A DNA stretch of 6,184 nucleotides. Origin: Oscillospiraceae bacterium (GTDB taxonomy: Bacteria > Bacillota > Clostridia > Oscillospirales > UBA644). The stretch is from the NCBI GenBank assembly GCA_015067385.1, contig SVMP01000121.1, forward strand, positions 1 to 6,184. The letters are read 5' to 3'. This document shows, piece by piece, positions 1 through 5,879 of this stretch (position 1 is its first letter; each line of letters begins with the position of its first letter). The position numbers were made by a program, and so were the translations under genes. Under the pieces are notes generated by a model that saw nothing but the letters and a program-made list of their open reading frames with translations, did not search any database and was not told where the DNA came from.

Positions 1-958
1 CCTCACCCGCCTTTTCAGCATCAACGATCATACTTCTGAATTTGTGTATCTTAAATACCTTGCCGTTTATCGTAGCTCTCTCCTGTCTGAAGAAAACAGG
101 ACCGCCGTCATAAAGCTTAATAGCTATAGCGGACACAAGCAATATCGGAGATGACAAAACAAGCATAATAAGCGAAATAACAATATCCATCGCGCGCTTA
201 ACAATACGCTGTTCTATCGTCATACCGTTATTTCTGTAAAGAAGGAGCGGTGTGTCGAACAAGTGTATACATTCAGCTCCTCTTACGAGAATATCGGAAA
301 TCTTAGTCGTAGCGTATGCTCTGATATCATCTTCAAAGCATATCTTAAGAAGCTTATTTCTCATTTCTGCGCTGATATCGTAAAGAATAACGCCCTCGGA
401 TGCCTTTATCTTTTCTTCAAGCTTTTCAAGCCCCTCGGATACATTTACTATTTCTTTTAACACGAACTTATCTTTTCTTGTTGTAAGCTTATGCACAAAT
501 GTATCGGGAGAATACTTATCATATACAATAAGCACCTTCTTTGCGGGGAAAACCTTGCAAAAAAGATAGTCACCCAAAATCGTGAGCAAGAATATAAACA
601 CAATGTCTGCCGCAAGCAAGAACATCATCGGAATAACGTTTACAAATCTAAGCGAAAGCAATACTATCTGCATATAAGAAACGCCTAATGTAAAAATAGT
701 AGCCAACGTCTGTGAAATAATCAAATTCGATTTACGGTATCTGCCGTATTTTACTCCGTCAAACGAATGTAAAAACGTTACGAAAATAACCATATACAGC
801 ACGTACAAAAGCCAGTTCCCTTTTTGAAATAAAGGACGCGGAATATTCTCATTATAATACGAGATCCACATATATGCGTACATGCTTGTCTGGAACAGAA
901 CCAAAATTGACGCTAAAAACAAACGGAATAATCTTTTAAATTGTTCTTTGTTTTTCAA
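1..958 (-). CDS. Polyprenyl-phosphate sugar-1-phosphate transferase (bacterial sugar transferase family), 3' part outside the window
   Basis: This is a partial gene: 319 codons are visible and the rest lies beyond base 1. The product should transfer a sugar-1-phosphate from a nucleotide sugar to undecaprenyl phosphate at the inner face of the membrane, the first step of exopolysaccharide, capsule or glycan assembly. I see hydrophobic segments at about residues 11-30, 49-64, 80-103 and 109-134, then a soluble part (about 140-240) resembling the CoA_binding_3-like middle domain, then a fifth hydrophobic segment at about 256-281 broken by Pro271. The catalytic domain begins with KRAMD (254-258), GGPVFFRQER (285-294) and KFRSM (306-310), the family hallmarks. 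The TTG at 956-958 is chosen as start because GGGAAG (967-972 on the minus strand) lies 8 bases upstream and the protein then begins LKNKEQFKRL, a usual cytosolic lead-in. The nearby ATG at 972-974 is out of frame and a GTG at 965-967 is too close to that site. The sugar substrate cannot be told. Confidence 0.9.
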   Translation of the reverse strand, partial: MKNKEQFKRLFRLFLASILVLFQTSMYAYMWISYYNENIPRPLFQKGNWLLYVLYMVIFVTFLHSFDGVKYGRYRKSNLIISQTLATIFTLGVSYMQIVLLSLRFVNVIPMMFLLAADIVFIFLLTILGDYLFCKVFPAKKVLIVYDKYSPDTFVHKLTTRKDKFVLKEIVNVSEGLEKLEEKIKASEGVILYDISAEMRNKLLKICFEDDIRAYATTKISDILVRGAECIHLFDTPLLLYRNNGMTIEQRIVKRAMDIVISLIMLVLSSPILLVSAIAIKLYDGGPVFFRQERATINGKVFKIHKFRSMIVDAEKAGE

Positions 959-1061
959 TCTTATCACTTCCCATAAATTTTATACCCGCATCAGCAGAAA
1001 TGTCTTTACAGTCATCTTCATAAATCAAAGTGTCAGTAGGTGTTTTTTACACCATTTTAAA

Positions 1062-1085
1062 TATACTCTATTATTCTTGAGTATA
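1062..1085. promoter_or_regulatory. Inverted repeat over the -10 and predicted start site, possible operator
   Basis: TATACTC (1062-1068) and GAGTATA (1079-1085) are perfect 7-base inverted arms separated by 10 bases. The right arm contains the -10 box of the minus-strand promoter and the left arm lies just downstream of the predicted transcription start. A dimeric repressor bound here would block the promoter. That role is inferred from position only; no regulator gene is next to it. Confidence 0.35.
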
Positions 1086-1108
1086 CCATAAATAGCAATT
1101 TTAGTCAA
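1080..1108 (-). promoter_or_regulatory. Sigma-A-type promoter of the sugar transferase gene
   Basis: On the minus strand the -35 element TTGACT (1103-1108) is separated by exactly 17 bases from the -10 element TATACT (1080-1085). Both are one base from consensus. Transcription should begin near 1073, giving a leader of about 115 bases before the TTG start. I recognise no riboswitch in that leader. Confidence 0.7.
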
Positions 1109-1244
1109 TACAATAAATATGAACAACAATTTTGTCACCATACAACAGTTTTTCAAAAAAATTTAATCTTAGGGGAGAAAAAACAAAACAAAAAGCGCAT
1201 AATAATTGCGTGAGCTTACCAAGCAAAAACTTCATTCACAAAAA

Positions 1245-1252
1245 AGGGGGGA
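1245..1252 (+). promoter_or_regulatory. Ribosome binding site that fixes the polymerase start
   Basis: GGGGGGAG lies five bases before ATG 1258. It supports this start over the in-frame TTG at 1132, which has no comparable site. Confidence 0.65.
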
Positions 1253-1257
1253 GTCTT

Positions 1258-2532
1258 ATGAAAGTGCCAACAGAAAAACAATATATGTGTATTGACCTGA
1301 AATCCTTCTTTGCGTCGGTCGAGTGTGTCGAAAGAGGCCTCGACCCTATGACAGCAAAGCTTGTCGTTGCCGACACCGAAAGAAAGGAAACGACCGTTTG
1401 CCTTGCAGTTACTCCTGCTTTAAAAAAGCTCGGCGTTAAAAGCCGTTGCCGAATGTATGAGATCCCCAAAAATTTAGAATACATTGTTTCTCCCCCCAGA
1501 ATGAAGAAATATATCGAATACTCAGCAGAGGTATACGGCGTTTATCTGAAATATATTTCAAAAGACGACATACACGTATACTCGATAGATGAAGTTTTTA
1601 TCGACCTTACAAAATATCTTCCGTTATATAAAATGACAGCAATCGAGCTTGGGGAAACAATAAGACAGGACGTTTACAAAACGACCGGCATACCCGCCGC
1701 CTTCGGAATTGGCACAAATCTTTATCTTGCCAAGGTTGCCCTCGACATTACCGCAAAGAAAAGCCCAAGCTTTGTAGGTATTCTTGACGAAGAATCCTAC
1801 CGAGAAACATTATGGGATCACAAGCCGATAACTGACTTCTGGCATATCGGCAAAGGCATTGCCGCAAGACTTGCCGAATACGGAATATACACCATGCGCG
1901 CTCTGGCGCACTACCCCGAGCAAACACTTTACAGAAAGCTCGGCATTGATGCTGAAATATATATCGATCACGCTTGGGGGAGAGAGCCCACGACAATCGA
2001 GGACATAAAAGCATACAAAACGCAAAAGCACTCATACGGCAGCGGACAGATATTGCCGAGAAGCTACAGCTATTCGGAGGGTCTGCTTATTGCAAAAGAA
2101 ATGGCAGACAAGCTGTGTATGGAGATTTTTGACAAGGACTTAACTGCGCGCTCGATGACACTTGAGATAGTATACGAGGGCAAGGACAGAGATTTTTCCC
2201 GAGGAACCCACAAATTTTTATATCCCACAAATTCGGCTAAAGAAATCGAGGACGGAATAAAAAAGCTATACGCAAAAACCACCGACACATCTCTCGGCGT
2301 AAGAAAAATCAGCATCCGTTTTAACAACGTCGAAAAGCAAAGATGCGAACAGCTCGACTTTTTTACAGACGAAAACAAAAAAATAAAAGAAAATACGCAA
2401 ATGAAAACAATTAACGGCATACGAAAGCGATACGGAAAAAATTCGATATTAAAAGGACGCGACCTTGAAAAGTATGCAACGGCAAGAGAAAGAAACAGAC
2501 AGATCGGAGGACATAAATCAGGTGAGGTGTGA
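1258..2532 (+). CDS. Y-family translesion DNA polymerase, UvrX/YqjW (UmuC-like) type
   Basis: The 424-residue product should copy damaged DNA templates with low fidelity during the response to DNA damage. Palm residues are present: Asp13 in CIDLKSFFASVE (11-22) and the second catalytic pair in SIDE (109-112, Asp111 and Glu112). Phe18 sits at the usual steric-gate position. A helix-hairpin-helix thumb lies at about 195-220 (HIGKGIAARLAEYGI), a little-finger domain at about 253-360, and QLDFF (365-369) looks like a sliding-clamp binding motif. The C-terminal tail (IRKRYGKNSILKG at 388-400, then ERNRQIGGHKSGE at 411-423) and the ECVERGLDP segment (22-30) are typical of the Gram-positive UvrX/YqjW branch rather than DinB (Pol IV). 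The ATG at 1258 is chosen because GGGGGGAG (1245-1252) precedes it by five bases and the conserved fold starts at once; a longer frame from TTG 1132 is unsupported. No SOS box is visible upstream. The next gene overlaps its end by 11 bases. Confidence 0.93.
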   Translation: MKVPTEKQYMCIDLKSFFASVECVERGLDPMTAKLVVADTERKETTVCLAVTPALKKLGVKSRCRMYEIPKNLEYIVSPPRMKKYIEYSAEVYGVYLKYISKDDIHVYSIDEVFIDLTKYLPLYKMTAIELGETIRQDVYKTTGIPAAFGIGTNLYLAKVALDITAKKSPSFVGILDEESYRETLWDHKPITDFWHIGKGIAARLAEYGIYTMRALAHYPEQTLYRKLGIDAEIYIDHAWGREPTTIEDIKAYKTQKHSYGSGQILPRSYSYSEGLLIAKEMADKLCMEIFDKDLTARSMTLEIVYEGKDRDFSRGTHKFLYPTNSAKEIEDGIKKLYAKTTDTSLGVRKISIRFNNVEKQRCEQLDFFTDENKKIKENTQMKTINGIRKRYGKNSILKGRDLEKYATARERNRQIGGHKSGEV

Positions 2533-2842
2533 TCGAGCTAAAATATTCGCCCCATTCAGCCCTTTGCGTGGGCTTGATGAGGCATACAGAGAAAAAGAAA
2601 GGGTAATTACCCCGAAAGCGCATCTGTTAAGTGACAGAATAGAAGAAATAAATTTTATATTGACCAATCTTAAAGTCGGCGATACGGTAGAAATCAAATA
2701 CTACACTGATGGCGAATACAAGAAAATTCGCGGAAAAGTCGAGGCTGTTTTGCCTTCAAAGACGTTAAGAATTTCGTTGGCAGATATTGATTTTTGCAAT
2801 ATATACGATATTAAAATATTGGAAGAAAATAGGGGTGTTTAA
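2522..2842 (+). CDS. YolD-like family protein
   Basis: This is a 106-residue soluble protein with the layout of the YolD-like family (PF08863). The N-terminal DRAKIFAPFSPLRGLDEA (residues 4-21) matches the short segment common in clostridial members, and the C-terminal half (about 40-103) looks like a small beta-rich domain with LKVGDTVEIKYYTDGEYKKI, then a KGKV-like strand (RGKVEAVLPSKTLRI) and a final DIDFCNIYDIKIL strand. The family is found beside UmuC/UvrX polymerases in Gram-positive bacteria and on phages and plasmids. Its exact role is unknown; a regulatory or accessory role for the polymerase, by analogy with UmuD, is only a proposal. GTG 2522 is preferred because GGAGG (2506-2510) lies 11 bases upstream and the domain starts right after it. 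An ATG at 2474 is in frame but would add residues without family character. The overlap with the polymerase stop suggests coupled translation. Confidence 0.82.
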   Translation: MRCDRAKIFAPFSPLRGLDEAYREKERVITPKAHLLSDRIEEINFILTNLKVGDTVEIKYYTDGEYKKIRGKVEAVLPSKTLRISLADIDFCNIYDIKILEENRGV

Positions 2843-2859
2843 ACACCATTCCATTTTTT
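2826..2859 (+). terminator. Possible weak intrinsic terminator after the YolD-like gene
   Basis: GGTGTTTAAACACC (2834-2847) is a perfect 14-base palindrome that contains the YolD stop codon. As RNA it could fold as GGUGU/ACACC around UUAA, extended with bulges by GG/CC and AAAAU/AUUUU, and six T residues follow at 2854-2859. The bulges make it weaker than the terminator at 4127-4153, so read-through into the next operon is possible. Confidence 0.4.
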
Positions 2860-2874
2860 AAATCAAAATATCTA

Positions 2875-2903
2875 TTGCAAATAAGGTCGAAGTATAATAT
2901 AAT
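2875..2903 (+). promoter_or_regulatory. Sigma-A-type promoter of the chromate transporter pair
   Basis: TTGCAA (2875-2880) and TATAAT (2898-2903) are separated by 17 bases. A second overlapping TATAAT at 2893-2898 is too close to the -35 box. Transcription would start near 2910, leaving a leader of about 70 bases. Arms CAAATAA (2878-2884) and TTATTTG (2918-2924) flank the -10 box but are too AT-rich to call an operator. Confidence 0.65.
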
Positions 2904-2980
2904 TGGTATTGATAGTTTTATTTGTCGGTCGATTCGGATTTGGCAAACAAAATAACAATACGAAAAGAGAGTTAATTTGA

Positions 2981-3556
2981 ATGAAACAGCTTGACAGAAA
3001 AGAATATTTTAAAAGACTGTGGCAGCTTTTTGTAACGTTTTTTAAAATAGGCGCGTTTACTTTCGGCGGCGGATATGCGATGATTCCGCTTATCCAACAG
3101 GAAGTGTCCGAAAAGAGAAAATGGATAACAGACGAGGAAATTTTGGAGATAGTCGCTATTGCAGAGTCAACCCCCGGACCTATTGCGATAAATTCGGCTA
3201 CGTTCGTAGGTTATAAGGCTTGCGGATTCTGGGGCAGCTTTGCTTGTACGCTCGGCGTTGTTCTTCCCTCTTTCTTGATAATACTTACAATTTCGGGTAT
3301 ACTCGAGCTCGTTTCCGAATACAGAGCGGTTAAATACGCTTTTATGGGCATCAGAGCCGGTGTTTTGGCGCTGATAATAAAAGCTCTTATCAAGATGTAT
3401 AAAGCGTGTCCTAAGGGAATCGTTTCTTACGTTATTATGGGATTATCCTTTGTTTTGGCGGCAATCGTTAAGATAGACGTTATAATCGTTGTTATCATGT
3501 GCGCGGTAATCGGACTTGTCAGTTCGATAGTTGCTGAAAGGAGGGCAAAAAAATGA
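2981..3556 (+). CDS. chrA: Chromate transporter, short-chain CHR protein, first subunit
   Basis: This is a 191-residue integral membrane protein with one CHR domain (PF02417). The family signatures are FFKIGAFTFGGGYAM (20-34), ESTPGPIAINSATFVGY (62-78) and GVVLPSFLI (92-100). Several hydrophobic segments follow (about 84-108, 120-136, 148-163 and 165-185), and the tail ends in basic ERRAKK. Full-length ChrA proteins carry two such domains in opposite orientation. Half-size proteins are normally encoded as tandem pairs and act together, as with YwrA/YwrB of Bacillus subtilis. The usual substrate is chromate efflux, but in anaerobes without chromate exposure the true substrate may be another oxyanion. 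A purine-rich AGAGAG (2966-2971) lies 9 bases before the ATG, a moderate ribosome site. The stop overlaps the start of the partner gene by four bases (ATGA), so the two are translated together. Confidence 0.9.
   Translation: MKQLDRKEYFKRLWQLFVTFFKIGAFTFGGGYAMIPLIQQEVSEKRKWITDEEILEIVAIAESTPGPIAINSATFVGYKACGFWGSFACTLGVVLPSFLIILTISGILELVSEYRAVKYAFMGIRAGVLALIIKALIKMYKACPKGIVSYVIMGLSFVLAAIVKIDVIIVVIMCAVIGLVSSIVAERRAKK
3537..3545 (+). promoter_or_regulatory. Strong ribosome binding site inside the end of the first CHR gene
   Basis: AAAGGAGGG lies seven bases before ATG 3553 and inside the last codons of the upstream gene. Together with the ATGA overlap it points to coupled, roughly equal production of the two half-transporters. 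Confidence 0.75.
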
Positions 3557-4128
3557 TGCTTTTCCTTGAATTGTTTTTGACGTTTTTTAAGATAGGCGCA
3601 TTTACATTCGGCGGTGGTTACGCTATGCTCCCCCTTGTTCAAGCGGCTGTAATAGAAAAGGGTTGGCTTAGCGAAACACAGATCGTTGACTTTATTGCGG
3701 TGAGCGAATCGACTCCGGGACCGTTTGCTATAAATATAGCAACTTACGTCGGATCTCAGATGGGCGGAATTTTCGGCGCATTCTGTTGTACGCTCGGCGT
3801 TGTATTGCCCTCGTTTATAATTATTCTTTTGGTTGCGAAGTTCTTTGAGAAATTCAAGAACAGCAAGACGGTCAGCGGTTGTATGTCAGGGCTTAAGCCT
3901 GCGGTGATCGGACTTATTTCATCAGCCGTTATATCTATCGGAACAACGGTGTTCTTCCCCGTTAGCATAACTTTCGCCGTATTTAAGACAGCAGCGTTTT
4001 ACGTTTCTGCTGTGATATTTGGAATTATGATGATAGCATCAATGAAGAAGGTTAGCCCGATCTTGATTATAGTAGGCTCTGCCGTCCTCGGAATTTTAGC
4101 GGGATATATATTCAATATTCAAATATAA
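3553..4128 (+). CDS. chrA: Chromate transporter, short-chain CHR protein, second subunit
   Basis: This is the partner of the preceding gene, also 191 residues and also a single CHR domain. It carries FFKIGAFTFGGGYAM (11-25), ESTPGPFAINIATYVG (52-67) and GVVLPSFII (82-90), at nearly the same spacing as in its neighbour. It lacks the charged N-terminal extension of about nine residues of the first protein, so membrane orientation may differ, as expected for the two halves of a ChrA-type transporter. Hydrophobic stretches are at about 69-96, 113-132, 135-161 and 168-189. The start ATG 3553 has an excellent site, AAAGGAGGG (3537-3545), seven bases upstream, inside the first gene; a second ATG directly follows, so the exact start is uncertain by one codon. 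The unit ends at the strong terminator at 4127-4153. The symbol is generic because the substrate is not proven. Confidence 0.9.
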   Translation: MMLFLELFLTFFKIGAFTFGGGYAMLPLVQAAVIEKGWLSETQIVDFIAVSESTPGPFAINIATYVGSQMGGIFGAFCCTLGVVLPSFIIILLVAKFFEKFKNSKTVSGCMSGLKPAVIGLISSAVISIGTTVFFPVSITFAVFKTAAFYVSAVIFGIMMIASMKKVSPILIIVGSAVLGILAGYIFNIQI

Positions 4129-4153
4129 AAAGACGCTTAACAGCGTCTTTTTT
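4127..4153. terminator. Bidirectional intrinsic terminator between convergent operons
   Basis: AAAAAGACGCT (4127-4137) pairs with AGCGTCTTTTT (4142-4152), an 11-base stem with a four-base loop, followed by a T run. An A-rich stretch on the left side gives a T-rich tail when read on the minus strand, so it can serve both the CHR pair and the ClC gene coming from the right. It begins two bases before the end of the second CHR gene, overlapping its stop codon. Confidence 0.88.
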
Positions 4154-4164
4154 GTTTGCAAAAA

Positions 4165-4191
4165 TACGGGCGGATATGGAATCCGCCCCTA
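4165..4191. repeat. GC-rich palindrome, probable dispersed intergenic (REP-like) repeat
   Basis: GGGCGGAT (4168-4175) and ATCCGCCC (4181-4188) are perfect 8-base arms around a five-base loop. One C-C mismatch is followed by two more pairs (TA/TA) outside. The GC-rich arms stand out from the AT-rich spacer, and there is no T run, so it is not a standard terminator. Elements of the form GTAGGGGCGG-palindrome-CCGCCCG recur between genes in many clostridial genomes; that comparison is from general knowledge and copy number cannot be tested here. Confidence 0.55.
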
Positions 4192-4238
4192 CAAAAGTGC
4201 CCTCTTGACACCGCAAAAACTTTATTAAATTATGTTTT

Positions 4239-5849
4239 TTACACTTCCAAAATGTTATAGTGCTCGTCAGAGCTTAGACTAAAGCTCTTTTCTATGTCTG
4301 CATCTTGTTTTCCGAGAAAACTCTCGAGAACCTCGTATGTATCTTCGGGATATGCCGATTTGTATCTGAGATGCAATACGTCTCCAATCCGGAACATCGC
4401 TTCGTCAACCGTTTGTCTGTAAACAGACGTTATAACAAGTCTCGGCGGCCAGAGTATATCCTTTACCTCTTTACCGACTGCAAACGAATTTTCCTTTACA
4501 GTCATATGCACATCGCATACGTACATCGGTCTGCCCTTTTCGTTTTGAGCTATCTTCTTTTCAACAACCGTTTCCGAGAAGTCCTTGATTCCCGAAAGCT
4601 CAACAACAAGATACGAAAAGGCAACACCGACTGCCACCGTTACTATATTGGGAAGCGAAGACAACGCCTCGACCGAAAACATTACCGCAACAAGAGGTAT
4701 TCTTGATGCCGCCGACAAGAACGATGCCATTCCAACGACTACCATTATAACTCGGTATTCGGCAGGCAATATTCCGCTGAATATAAGCAATCTCGATACA
4801 AGCTCACCGACTATCGCGCCGAAGCACAACGACGGAACAAAAAGTCCGCCCGTTATTCCCGACTGGTTTGCCACAAGCAGCATAACCGCTCTCACAAGCA
4901 AATACAAAAGCAACACAAGCCACGGGAAATAATGATTTTCTATTATCAGGTCAATCAGCCCGTGCCCCGTTCCGATAAAGCCATCGGACAAAAAGCCGAG
5001 TAATCCAACCACGATAAACACGATAACAAACTTTAATATAAGCGGAAAATTTTTCAACTTTCCGTTTATAACCTTATTAAGCGCACGGTATAATTTTGTA
5101 TACAAAATAGCAACCAAGCCCGTTATAATACCCACGAGAGCCGTCGCCCAAACGTATCGCATAGGCAATACACTGCCTATCTCAAAATGAAACAACGACA
5201 CGTCCCTTCCGAATATAACACCAAGCGCTCTCATTACAACGCTTGCGGTAAGAGTCGCTGTTGATGCCGCCATAAAAATCAACGGTGAAAAGCGGTGATG
5301 TATCTCCTCAATAGCAAAAAGCATAGCGCTGATAGGCGCACCCGTCACCGCGGCAAAGCCTGCGCACGCTCCGCCCGTCATAATATATTTATCCCACGCC
5401 TTATTTTTCTTTGAGAATATATCGACCGTTCCTCTGCCGACAGCACAGCCCATCTGTACGCTCGGCCCCTCGTTTCCGAGCGGCACGCCGCCGAGAAACG
5501 TAATTAGTGCCGAAAAAAGAAGCACAAATGCGCTCGCAAGCCATCTGAACGATATAAATCCTCTTATAAAAGCAACAACAGTCGGTATTCCGCCGCCCTT
5601 ACAGTCGGGCTCGTACTTTATCAAGAAATATGAAGCGCACGCAAGAAGACCGACTACACCTAAAAGCATAGGTAAATGGCTCGGATTTTCTCTGACAAAT
5701 CCATAAACCGTAGATGAAAATTCAATAACGCGCGAAGCTAAAAACTTAAATCCGAATATAAAAACTCCGGTAAAAGCTCCGCAAACTGCGGAAAGAAAAA
5801 TGCAGGGAAAAAGTGTGTTTTTCAGTTTTAAACGCTGTTTCTTTTCCAT
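4239..5849 (-). CDS. ClC-family anion transporter (probable anion/H+ antiporter) with C-terminal RCK_C-like domain
   Basis: The 536-residue product is a ClC protein of the inner membrane, which works as a homodimer. The signatures are GGGIP (85-89), GNEGPSVQ (125-132) and GGLFVP (334-339). Glu127 corresponds to the gating glutamate (Glu148 of Escherichia coli ClcA) and Glu182, in FAIEEIHHRF, to the internal proton glutamate (Glu203), so coupled anion/proton exchange is expected rather than a passive channel. Two usual anion ligands differ: Ser107 of ClcA is Gly86 here, and Tyr445 aligns with Phe424. The membrane part ends near residue 430. The tail (about 440-510: VKENSFAVGKEVKDILW, then IGDVLHLRY) resembles the TrkA-C/RCK_C ligand-binding domain, which suggests control by a cytosolic ligand. 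The ATG at 5847-5849 follows a weak site, AGTGAAG (5858-5864), by eight bases. The gene follows the DUF1576 gene by 30 bases and probably shares its transcript. Its 3' end faces the CHR operon. Confidence 0.92.
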   Translation of the reverse strand: MEKKQRLKLKNTLFPCIFLSAVCGAFTGVFIFGFKFLASRVIEFSSTVYGFVRENPSHLPMLLGVVGLLACASYFLIKYEPDCKGGGIPTVVAFIRGFISFRWLASAFVLLFSALITFLGGVPLGNEGPSVQMGCAVGRGTVDIFSKKNKAWDKYIMTGGACAGFAAVTGAPISAMLFAIEEIHHRFSPLIFMAASTATLTASVVMRALGVIFGRDVSLFHFEIGSVLPMRYVWATALVGIITGLVAILYTKLYRALNKVINGKLKNFPLILKFVIVFIVVGLLGFLSDGFIGTGHGLIDLIIENHYFPWLVLLLYLLVRAVMLLVANQSGITGGLFVPSLCFGAIVGELVSRLLIFSGILPAEYRVIMVVVGMASFLSAASRIPLVAVMFSVEALSSLPNIVTVAVGVAFSYLVVELSGIKDFSETVVEKKIAQNEKGRPMYVCDVHMTVKENSFAVGKEVKDILWPPRLVITSVYRQTVDEAMFRIGDVLHLRYKSAYPEDTYEVLESFLGKQDADIEKSFSLSSDEHYNILEV

Positions 5850-5879
5850 ATCATTTACTTCACTTTTTATATTATAATT
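5850..5879 (-). other. Short spacer between DUF1576 and ClC genes
   Basis: The 30-base spacer holds a TATAAT on the minus strand (5871-5876) but no acceptable -35 box 16 to 18 bases further upstream, and no terminator hairpin. This favours co-transcription of the ClC gene with the upstream membrane protein gene, perhaps with a weak internal start. Confidence 0.45.

Larger units (their letters stand above)
959..1257. other. Divergent intergenic region between sugar transferase and polymerase genes
   Basis: This stretch holds the minus-strand promoter and its leader, the inverted repeat at 1062-1085, and a smaller hairpin GGTGT/ACACC (1039-1053, five-base loop). On the plus strand I find no convincing -35/-10 pair for the polymerase gene and no LexA box of the Bacillus type (GAAC-N4-GTTC). 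The plus-strand reading frame of the polymerase stays open back to a TTG at 1132, but residues encoded by 1132-1257 look like noise (lysine- and asparagine-rich, no family match). I see no RNA gene here. Confidence 0.6.

Noticed and set aside
263..688. Plus-strand open frames over the left end
   Set aside because: They are antisense to the sugar transferase, whose frame is continuous from 958 to the edge and carries its family motifs.
980..1021. Thirteen-codon minus-strand frame in the sugar transferase leader (begins MKMTVK)
   Set aside because: No Shine-Dalgarno site ahead of it and no attenuation-type hairpins; short frames like this are expected by chance.
1132..1257. N-terminal extension of the polymerase from an in-frame TTG
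   Set aside because: No ribosome site at 1132, low-complexity residues without family character, and a strong ribosome site directly before ATG 1258.
2878..2924. Inverted arms CAAATAA/TTATTTG flanking the CHR promoter -10 box
   Set aside because: Seven AT-rich bases at 33-base separation in an AT-rich spacer are likely to be chance.
2848..2980. Possible riboswitch ahead of the CHR genes, including a fluoride type
   Set aside because: The predicted leader is only about 70 bases and shows none of the conserved fluoride riboswitch segments or a terminator/antiterminator pair.
4305..4932. Plus-strand open frames opposite the ClC gene
   Set aside because: They are antisense shadows of a well-supported ClC gene and show no family features or ribosome sites.
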